Origin: Candidatus Krumholzibacteriia bacterium
Lineage (GTDB): Bacteria > Krumholzibacteriota > Krumholzibacteriia > Krumholzibacteriales > Krumholzibacteriaceae
Reading direction: 5' to 3'
Assembly: GCA_026387805.1 (NCBI GenBank)
Contig: JAPLKY010000326.1
Span: forward strand, 1 to 12,494
DNA: 12,494 nt
Shown: positions 6,522 to 12,494 of the stretch, one piece after another
Layout of the letters: each line of letters opens with the position of its first letter
Numbering within the stretch: position 1 is the first letter of the stretch
Notes under the pieces: generated by a model
Seen by the model: only the letters and a program-made list of their open reading frames with translations
Told to the model about the DNA's origin: nothing
The model's database searches: none
Program-made: the position numbers and the translations under genes

Positions 6522-8192
6522 ATGGACAGTGAAAGATCCAGGACCGCCGACGAGATCTTCAGGGACATGCACCGCGAGCTGCGTTCCTGGAACGCCGATA
6601 TTCCCGAATCCCCCGATCGGATGGATCCGATTCTGCGGATCATGCTGAGGCTCTATGCCGGCCAGCTCGCCTCGATCGACGGGAAGATAACGGATACCTG
6701 GACGCACGCGTCCAACGCGCTGGTCCGATCCATGTATCCGGAAAGCATGCGATGGCCGGTGCCGGCCTTCACGGTGATTCAGGCGGAGCCGTCCGATCCG
6801 GTCATCCACGTCGATCCGCAGTCCAGGTTCTTCTACAAGGAAGAGCGCGAAGGCGGAAAGACCTTCTTCTTCTCGACGCTCCGCACCGAGAAGCTCCTGA
6901 GCGCGAAGTTGAAGAATCTCTACTACGTGGCCGGGGATGGAGTACGCGATATCTCTCCGGCGTCGGGGGAAGGAACGCGGGTAGCGGACCGGATGAGATC
7001 CGCCGCGGGCTTCGGCGGCGAGGCGGCCCTGTACATGGCCATAGAGCACGGCGGACCGGTGGAGGATTTCGAGAACGCGCTCCTGTTCGTGCGCGGGGGC
7101 GCCGAGGCCCTGAAGCAGATCAGGTGGTCGCGGTGGCTGCCGTGCATCGACGGCCGGTTCTACGAGGAAGGCGGTTTCTGCCCTGGTCTTTCCGGCACGT
7201 TGGACGATATCTTCGCGACCGGCGGGAAGACCTTGGACTGGGGGGGCCTCAGAAGAAGCAGCGATATCTTCAGGCCTCTCGAGAACAACTTCGTGATCAT
7301 TCCGCGCGGTTTCATCACTCCGTGGCGGCGCGGGAACCCGGACGACGGTTTCATGAAAGCGGCGGCGAATGCAGGCGTCCTTCTCCCCGAGTCGCCGGAG
7401 ACCCATTACTGGATCAGGATGCAGCTGCCCTCCCGCGGAGACAGATCGGTATTCCAGTCCCCGTTCAGGGCGGATTTCGATTGCTTCATCGCGGTCAACA
7501 GGCACGAGCAGACGCTGTTCAAGCACACGGGGGGCAATCGGCTCATCGAGATCGAGATCCCCGAAGATCCCGCCGACGTTCTCGAGATCATCTCGGTTTC
7601 GGATTCCGGCGGGAAGGCGTACGTTCCGCAGCACGAAGCGCTGTCATCGGAAGAGAGCAGGTTCTACAACCTGCTGGAGCAGAACGGTCGTCTGTGTCTC
7701 TGGTTCGATTTTGCCGCGGATATCGAGCTTCCGCCCGAATCGATAACGGTCAACTATTCGGTAACCGCGGGCACGGGCGCCAGCGGCATTTCGGCCGGCA
7801 AGATCACCGAGATGTACGAGAACCATCCCGGGATATCCTCTCTGAGGAATATCGTGCCCGTCGGCGGCGCCGTTCCGGCGAAGAATGAGCGACAGATCAT
7901 CGCCGAAGTCTCGGCGCGCCTGCGCGGGCGCGACCGGGCGATGTCGTTCGATCAGATGATAAGCTGGGTGAGAACGTTCGACGAACGGATCACGGGGGCG
8001 GATTGCGAAAAGGGCGTGATGAGGACCGAAAACGGCGTCAGGAAATGCGTCGTGGTCAAGGTGACCGTCAAGGCGAGGGATTTCTATTCGGATGACGAGA
8101 TCGAGCTCCTTCGGGTTCGTCTCTCCTCGTTCCTCAAGGCCCGGACGTCGATCAACAGCCAGTTCAAGGTGGAGATCGTCAAGGCAGGATGA
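6522..8192 (+). CDS. tssF: TssF, baseplate wedge protein
   Basis: TssF, with TssG, forms the wedge of the T6SS baseplate and is distantly related to T4 gp6. The 556-residue product opens with a helical region and the family-typical stretch DPILRIMLRLYAGQLASID (35-53), followed by LVRSMYPESMRWPVPAFTVI (67-86), the equivalent of 'LL...YPh...PiPsm.i.q' in other TssF proteins. A central segment PLENNFVIIPRGFITPW (about 254-270) and a late FIAVNRHEQTLFKHTGGN region match the strands that precede the C-terminal wedge domain. It starts one base after tssE and overlaps tssG by four bases (ATGA), a sign of coupled, stoichiometric synthesis. Proteobacterial TssF is generally somewhat longer (about 590-620 residues). 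No signal peptide or membrane helix is seen. Confidence 0.9.
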   Translation: MDSERSRTADEIFRDMHRELRSWNADIPESPDRMDPILRIMLRLYAGQLASIDGKITDTWTHASNALVRSMYPESMRWPVPAFTVIQAEPSDPVIHVDPQSRFFYKEEREGGKTFFFSTLRTEKLLSAKLKNLYYVAGDGVRDISPASGEGTRVADRMRSAAGFGGEAALYMAIEHGGPVEDFENALLFVRGGAEALKQIRWSRWLPCIDGRFYEEGGFCPGLSGTLDDIFATGGKTLDWGGLRRSSDIFRPLENNFVIIPRGFITPWRRGNPDDGFMKAAANAGVLLPESPETHYWIRMQLPSRGDRSVFQSPFRADFDCFIAVNRHEQTLFKHTGGNRLIEIEIPEDPADVLEIISVSDSGGKAYVPQHEALSSEESRFYNLLEQNGRLCLWFDFAADIELPPESITVNYSVTAGTGASGISAGKITEMYENHPGISSLRNIVPVGGAVPAKNERQIIAEVSARLRGRDRAMSFDQMISWVRTFDERITGADCEKGVMRTENGVRKCVVVKVTVKARDFYSDDEIELLRVRLSSFLKARTSINSQFKVEIVKAG

Positions 8193-9091
8193 GCGGAAAA
8201 GAAAGAATAATGCCCGATTTTCTGGGCCGCCGGTACAGGTTCCATTACCTGACGGCGATAAACCTCCTCGAAAGCATGGGGGTTCCGCTCGGCGATATCC
8301 GCGTGCGGGCGGCGGGAGAGTACGAAAACTATCGGGGAGATATACGTTCCCAGGACCCCGCTCCGGGGACGGCGATCCCCGCGGGCTCCATCATCACCCT
8401 GAACGTGGGATGCGGCAGCGCGGTCGATTTCATGCCCTATCAGTTCTTTTACGGGCTCCAGGGGATGCGCGATAGCGACGACACGTGGGAGACGGCGGCG
8501 CGTTCGGTGATGGCGCCGTTCGACACGGCGATGATCCGCTACACGGCGGCCATGCGGATGCAGGCGCTTCGCTACGATTTTGGAATCACGGACGGCGCGC
8601 ACATAAAGCGTTTCATGGAGCTGTTCGAGTACAAGCCGGGCGATGAAGCTCGGGCTGCGGGAAAGACCGCGTTTCTCGCGGCCATTCTGCCTTCGTTGCA
8701 TTTGTGGGGCGGAAATCCCTCGGCCGTGACGCTCGTATTGAAGAGACTGTTCGGGTATAACGTTAGATTGAAGGAGAATCTGAAAGCAACGACGCCGATC
8801 CCCGAAGATATACGATACCGTCTGGGATCGAAGGCGGCGAGGCTCGGGTCCGAAACGGTGATCGGGAGGTCGTTCGAAGAGTGTGACAGCAGGTACGAGG
8901 TGGAGTTTGTCGGGGTTCCGCCCGGAGAGGTTCGCGACCTCCTGCCCGGGGGGCGGACGAGGCGCAGGATAGAAGCGTTTCTCGACTTTTGCACGCCGGG
9001 CGATATTGACCGTACGATCGCCATCAAGGTCGAAAGACCGGCGGCGCGGTCTTGCGGGGAAAAGCATCTCGGATATTCGACGTACCTGTGA
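8189..9091 (+). CDS. tssG: TssG, baseplate wedge protein with an N-terminal PASTA-like domain
   Basis: TssG partners TssF in the baseplate wedge. In this 300-residue product the C-terminal part is typical of the family: NPSAVTLVLKRLFGYNVRL (about 175-195), then a TPIPEDIRYRLG segment, the strongly conserved LGSETVIGRSF (about 217-227), and LLPGG followed by a helical end. Residues 20-74 are unusual. They read as a PASTA domain: a helix (AINLLESMG), a strand, then GDIRSQDPAPGTAIPAGSIITLNVG, the classic 'G.V..Q.P.PGt.v..Gs.V.l.v' pattern. PASTA domains normally sit on extracellular parts of Ser/Thr kinases and penicillin-binding proteins, so one in a cytoplasmic baseplate protein is unexpected. 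The ATG at 8189 overlaps the tssF stop; an in-frame ATG at 8210 is an alternative start, and both keep the domain. Confidence 0.88.
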   Translation: MSGKERIMPDFLGRRYRFHYLTAINLLESMGVPLGDIRVRAAGEYENYRGDIRSQDPAPGTAIPAGSIITLNVGCGSAVDFMPYQFFYGLQGMRDSDDTWETAARSVMAPFDTAMIRYTAAMRMQALRYDFGITDGAHIKRFMELFEYKPGDEARAAGKTAFLAAILPSLHLWGGNPSAVTLVLKRLFGYNVRLKENLKATTPIPEDIRYRLGSKAARLGSETVIGRSFEECDSRYEVEFVGVPPGEVRDLLPGGRTRRRIEAFLDFCTPGDIDRTIAIKVERPAARSCGEKHLGYSTYL

Positions 9092-9134
9092 CGCGGGCAT
9101 CCCTGGAGTCTTCATGACGCGGTGAGGTAATGCA

Positions 9135-10586
9135 ATGGATGGATTCAAGCTGCAATCGATGAACTGGCGGGACGGGATGCTCTTGACCATGGGGCACCTG
9201 CGAGGTCAGGAGAGCTACTTCGAAGAGCTCGTGCGCTGGCACGCCTTCAACGAGGGGGATCGGTACGGTCTGGTGAAGAAAGACGCCTCCCGGCCGCCGC
9301 TGCAGTTGAGCGCGACGATGAGCGGCAGCCGGCTTCGGATCGAGGTGAGGCGCTGCCAGGCCCTGCTTCCCTGCGGGATGGCGGTGGAGTTCGGCGAGGC
9401 GACGAGCGCGGGCGGAGTGCTCAAGGCCGAAGCGGATGTCAACAAGACCCGTATCCCGGTGTTTCTGGGGGTCAATCCCGGCGAGAAACGGCAGGTGGGC
9501 GATCCCGATCCGTCGGAGGAAGTGCCGCGAATCCCCTACGAGATCCCCGCGTACCGGATCACCCTGGGCGAGGCGCCGAATCTTCCCGAATCGATGTATC
9601 TGCAGATTGCCGTTCTCGCCGTGAACGGTTCCGAGGTGTCCCCGGCGAACGACTATTTTCCCCCGTGCGTAACCATCAACGCCGACGATCGCCTTTCCGC
9701 GACGGCGGTCGATTACCGGAATCGCCTGGAGAACCTGCTCAAGCTTTCCATCAACGCCTATGTCGCCGCCTCCTCGGACAAGGGCATCGAGGGGGCTTCG
9801 ACGAAGCTTCAGAGCGCCTTCAGGGAAACGACCCATTACCTCGTGTATCACATGGCATCTCATCTCGACGATTTCGTCATCGGGCGCGGCGCGCCGCACC
9901 CGGGTGTCTTCATTCTGCAGTTCAAGAAACTGTTCCGGGTCGTCTCCGCGCTGTTGCACCTGCAGCCCGGGCTCAAGGATTTCCTGAACGAGAAGTTCTT
10001 CACGAGGGAGGGGGGCACCGATATCGGGTCCTGGCTCTCGTCGATCGATTCGTTTCTCCTTTCCGCCTACGATCACCGGGATATCGCCGGTCAGATGCGG
10101 ATGATAGACGGAATTCTCGGAACCATGAGGGCGCTGATGGCGTTCCTCTCGAAAACGAGGCCCGATCAGCTCTCCGATCAGGCCGTCGCCACCGAGACGA
10201 TCACGTACCAGGGGAAGACGTACCGAAACTACGAGCTCGGCAGCAGCCTGCTGGAAGAAGTGGGCGAATTGAATTACCTGGTGATGAAGCTCGCCGAACC
10301 CTGCCCGATGAAGGATACGGTGACGTTGATCAACAAGGAGCTCTTTTCGGACGCCCAGTGGCGGAACATGCAGGTCCGCCTGGGAGTGAACGAGGCGCGG
10401 GGGCTCGGCGAGACCGATCCCGTCGAGGTCGATACCGTGAGCTACAGCAACAAGGTCGTGCTCCATCCGATGGACATGCTTCAGTCCTCCGCGGTCAGGC
10501 AGGTGACCTTCATCTTCCGGGGGATCCCCGACTCGAAGAAACTGGCCGCGCTCGGAAAAACGGATCTGATTTTGTACGTCGCATGA
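9135..10586 (+). CDS. tssK: TssK, baseplate-to-membrane-complex adaptor
   Basis: TssK is a trimeric cytoplasmic protein, related to phage receptor-binding proteins, that connects the baseplate wedge to the membrane complex. The 483-residue product starts with the family hallmark, here MNWRDGMLLTMGHLRGQESYF (9-29), equivalent to 'v.W.EGm.L.pqHFq.qe.y'. The shoulder region then contains LLPCGMAVEF. A helical middle follows, with runs such as HYLVYHMASHLDDFVIG and ETVTYQGKTY-like strands further on, and the C-terminal head ends IPDSKKLAALGKTDLILYVA. The sequence looks like the T6SSiii version of TssK. The ATG at 9135 has GGTGAGG upstream (9121-9127); an out-of-frame ATG at 9130 opens only a ten-codon frame. 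It comes 43 bases after tssG and 15 before the next gene. Confidence 0.88.
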   Translation: MDGFKLQSMNWRDGMLLTMGHLRGQESYFEELVRWHAFNEGDRYGLVKKDASRPPLQLSATMSGSRLRIEVRRCQALLPCGMAVEFGEATSAGGVLKAEADVNKTRIPVFLGVNPGEKRQVGDPDPSEEVPRIPYEIPAYRITLGEAPNLPESMYLQIAVLAVNGSEVSPANDYFPPCVTINADDRLSATAVDYRNRLENLLKLSINAYVAASSDKGIEGASTKLQSAFRETTHYLVYHMASHLDDFVIGRGAPHPGVFILQFKKLFRVVSALLHLQPGLKDFLNEKFFTREGGTDIGSWLSSIDSFLLSAYDHRDIAGQMRMIDGILGTMRALMAFLSKTRPDQLSDQAVATETITYQGKTYRNYELGSSLLEEVGELNYLVMKLAEPCPMKDTVTLINKELFSDAQWRNMQVRLGVNEARGLGETDPVEVDTVSYSNKVVLHPMDMLQSSAVRQVTFIFRGIPDSKKLAALGKTDLILYVA

Positions 10587-10601
10587 CAGGGGTGTGATGC
10601 A

Positions 10602-11534
10602 ATGGGCGAGAGTATAACGTCGTATATCGAGGACCTGTTCAAGTACATCAACAGCTACGAAAGCGATTACGCGTCCTTCGAAGTCGAGGGGTTCTTCCAG
10701 ACCTATAACGGAATCGGCGCCGTTTTCCAGGCGCTGAGAGAGCAGCGCGAGAAGGCGGTCGAGGTCGACCGCGTGTTTCTCGAGAAGATCAAGCAGCGGC
10801 CGCTCAACAGCTCGGATCTGCGGCAGCTGACCATTCAGATAATCGTCTCGTTCTTCGAGTCGGTCGCCGATACCGACGGACAATCGGGCAACGCCTATAT
10901 CTACTGCCGCGAGTTCAGGAACGTAAGGCAGGACAAGCCGTACTTCGAGACCGTTCTCATGCCGCTTCTCGCCCGCGAGGGAAGCCTGAACAACAATTTC
11001 AAGCTGAATCACTTTTTCCTGAAGGAGATCGGACGGTACATACGGAAATTCAGCCGGGGCTTCAGCGCCGAAGTCAATTTCGAGGATTTCAAGGGAATGC
11101 CGGTTCATCAGAAGCTTCTGACGCTCTATCTGAGGCGCTCCGAGCTCGGGGAGGACATCATCAACGACAGGGACTCGCTGGAGTTCCATATGCGCAACGT
11201 CGGGGTATTCGACAAGCTCAGGCAGGAGAGCCCGCTCGCGGAAGGCTACTTGAAGGAATGGGATTACCTGCCCCAGGGGCTGAGCTTCATGGATCGTTTG
11301 AAGCGGTCTCTGGCCGTTGTCGGAAGCAAGCTCAGGGGCTCCTTTTCGAGCTCCAGGTACGTCCGGCTTTCGCTCTCGCAGAGGTATTCCGCGTACCTGT
11401 TCTACGGGCTCGTCATTGTCGTGTTCGTGTTCCTGGCCGTATTCGTGCCGCTTCAGTGGAATAGGTATACGGAAACGAGGCTCGAAAAGTTCAAAGCCCA
11501 TGTCGAGGAAACCGAGAAGGCCATGGGCAGATAG
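10602..11534 (+). CDS. Single-pass C-terminal membrane protein with TssL-like architecture
   Basis: I do not recognise this family with confidence. The 310-residue product is a long, charged, mostly helical N-terminal domain (about 1-262) followed by one hydrophobic helix (YLFYGLVIVVFVFLAVFVPLQW, about 265-286) and a 24-residue charged tail. Arg and Lys residues before the helix (for example KRSLAVVGSKLRG) predict a cytoplasmic N-terminal domain and a periplasmic tail. That is the layout of TssL/DotU, which anchors the T6SS to the inner membrane and follows tssK in many operons. A segment LRQLTIQIIVSFFESV...YIYCREF (73-105) and a later HQKLLTLYLRRSELGED could correspond weakly to DotU helices, but the conserved DotU 'DE' motif is absent. 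TssO/TssP-type T6SSiii proteins are an alternative. A ribosome site (AGGGGTG) precedes the ATG. Confidence 0.6.
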   Translation: MGESITSYIEDLFKYINSYESDYASFEVEGFFQTYNGIGAVFQALREQREKAVEVDRVFLEKIKQRPLNSSDLRQLTIQIIVSFFESVADTDGQSGNAYIYCREFRNVRQDKPYFETVLMPLLAREGSLNNNFKLNHFFLKEIGRYIRKFSRGFSAEVNFEDFKGMPVHQKLLTLYLRRSELGEDIINDRDSLEFHMRNVGVFDKLRQESPLAEGYLKEWDYLPQGLSFMDRLKRSLAVVGSKLRGSFSSSRYVRLSLSQRYSAYLFYGLVIVVFVFLAVFVPLQWNRYTETRLEKFKAHVEETEKAMGR

Positions 11535-11549
11535 GGTGACGGGAGGATC

Positions 11550-12494
11550 ATGAAGTTCGCCAAGATATTCAAAATCGGGCAAAAGGGTGCGAAGAGGATC
11601 AAGAGATCCAAGGGCGGCGCCGCGCCCGCGGCGGCCTGGCCGGAAGGGACCAGGGTCGGAGTCTTCGGGCACGAAAACTCGGGCAAGACGGTGTTCTTCA
11701 CGGCGCTCTACACGCAGAGCAAGACGACGAACGATTTTCATATATCGGTGAGGGATAACGCGACGGCCAACGAGTTCTTCAGGAATGACATGGCCATCAA
11801 GGGGGTCGACGTCGACAGCGGGGGCACGGGGACCATTGCGGCCAAGTCCGTTCCGAAGAGGTTCCCCGATCATACCGTGAGGGACGTGCTTCTCCAGTTC
11901 ACGGCCATCCTCGACGGCGGCACAAAGATCCCCGTGGTCACCTATGATTACAACGGAAAGGCCGCGTCGATCTCCGAACGTTCCGACGAGGCGGAGAACA
12001 TACGATCGTTCATGGCGGACGCCGACGGGTTGCTCTTCTTCTTCGACCCGAAGATCCTCGGCGCCGATCCCGAGGTTCAGGCGCGCGTCTCGTCGTTCGT
12101 CAATATCCTCGAGCTCATCGCCTCGCTCAAATCGCGCCTGCCGATACCCGTGGGATTGGTGATCACCAAGGCCGACACGCTCCCCGGCTACAACGGCGAG
12201 GAAAAGACGATCCTGATCCGCGCCGAGGACGAGCAGGTGATCGCCGATGATTATGAGACGTTTCTCGAGAAGGTCCTCGGGTTCGAGAGCATGTCGGACG
12301 ACAGGGAGTGGGCTTCCTCGGTGAGGACGGTCCTGGTGAAGCTCCGGGAGTTCATCAGGGTGGTCGTGGGACGGACGCTCGATTTCCAGATCTTCTTCGT
12401 GTCCAGCACGGGAAACAAGCCCGAGAAGATCGGCGCCGAGGTCGGGCGCTCGATATACGCGCCGCCCGAGAAGGTTAATCCCTGCGGCGTCACC
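11550..12494 (+). CDS. TRAFAC-type GTPase, possible TssM-like NTPase (3' partial)
   Basis: The frame is open from the ATG at 11550 (GGAGG at 11542-11546) to the window end, 315 codons with no stop. It shows a full set of G motifs: G1/Walker A GHENSGKT (40-47), a Gly/Thr-rich possible G2 loop GGTGTIAAK (91-99), G3 DYNG (133-136), G4 TKAD (206-209) and a G5-like VSSTG (284-288). This is a TRAFAC-class GTPase fold with guanine specificity from TKxD. T6SS TssM also has a cytoplasmic NTPase domain whose G4 region reads like TKxDLLPGF; here it is TKADTLPGY, suggestive of kinship. Unlike TssM, there are no N-terminal transmembrane helices, only a basic amphipathic-looking start (KFAKIFKIGQKGAKRIKRSK, 2-21) that might touch the membrane surface. 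Membrane segments could still lie beyond the window. It follows the TssL-like gene by 15 bases. Confidence 0.78.
   Translation, partial: MKFAKIFKIGQKGAKRIKRSKGGAAPAAAWPEGTRVGVFGHENSGKTVFFTALYTQSKTTNDFHISVRDNATANEFFRNDMAIKGVDVDSGGTGTIAAKSVPKRFPDHTVRDVLLQFTAILDGGTKIPVVTYDYNGKAASISERSDEAENIRSFMADADGLLFFFDPKILGADPEVQARVSSFVNILELIASLKSRLPIPVGLVITKADTLPGYNGEEKTILIRAEDEQVIADDYETFLEKVLGFESMSDDREWASSVRTVLVKLREFIRVVVGRTLDFQIFFVSSTGNKPEKIGAEVGRSIYAPPEKVNPCGVT

Noticed and set aside
6507..7634. A 375-codon minus-strand frame inside tssF
   Set aside because: It is antisense to a confident tssF, has skewed Arg/Pro composition and shows no family signature.
6752..7888. A 378-codon plus-strand frame in another frame of tssF
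   Set aside because: Its Arg/Gly-rich composition is that of a frame-shifted GC-rich gene, and tssF explains the same bases.
9024..11873. A 949-codon open frame on the minus strand across tssK, the TssL-like gene and part of the GTPase gene
   Set aside because: It lies antisense to three well-supported genes. Its translation is rich in Arg, Pro, His and Gly with no recognisable motif, as expected when GC-rich codons are read in reverse.
1..12494. CRISPR arrays, tRNA or rRNA genes, insertion sequences, attachment sites
   Set aside because: I saw no spaced direct repeats, tRNA-like arms, transposase motifs or terminal repeats. The window is almost fully filled by the T6SS genes.

Overview
The window is one continuous plus-strand operon encoding the core of a type VI secretion system (T6SS), a contractile, phage-tail-like injection machine. 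All eleven genes point the same way. Gaps between them run from a 4-base overlap to 116 bases, and no gene-free stretch exceeds 300 bases. The DNA is GC-rich with strong third-position G/C, so every gene casts long spurious reading frames in other frames. Nothing here fixes the species. A GC-rich, diderm, probably environmental bacterium is the safest guess, because T6SS needs two membranes. The run of 15 G at the very start looks like a contig edge or sequencing artefact.

Layout: tssH/clpV (5' truncated, sheath-recycling AAA+ ATPase), tssB and tssC (sheath), tssD/hcp (inner tube), a 116-base spacer with a perfect 13-bp hairpin, tssI/vgrG (spike), tssE (gp25-like), tssF and tssG (baseplate wedge), tssK (baseplate adaptor), a single-pass membrane protein with TssL-like architecture, and a soluble-looking TRAFAC-type GTPase that runs off the right end. 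The order sheath, tube, spike, gp25, wedge is close to that of phage tails and extracellular contractile systems.

The individual proteins are not of the common proteobacterial (T6SSi) kind. Hcp, TssB, TssC, TssK and the VgrG hub most resemble, from memory, the Bacteroidetes-type T6SSiii versions. Yet the genes after tssK are neither an obvious TssJ-L-M membrane complex nor an obvious TssN-R set. They are a protein with one C-terminal transmembrane helix and a GTPase with all main G motifs but no N-terminal membrane helices. TssG also seems to carry an N-terminal PASTA-like domain.

Inferred working model: TssB/TssC wrap an Hcp tube tipped by VgrG. TssE, F, G and K form the baseplate. The TssL-like protein and the GTPase (possibly a detached counterpart of the TssM NTPase domain) dock this to the inner membrane, and ClpV recycles the sheath. 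The most novel parts are this alternative membrane/GTPase module and the PASTA-TssG fusion. No PAAR protein, TssA, effector or immunity gene is visible in the window.
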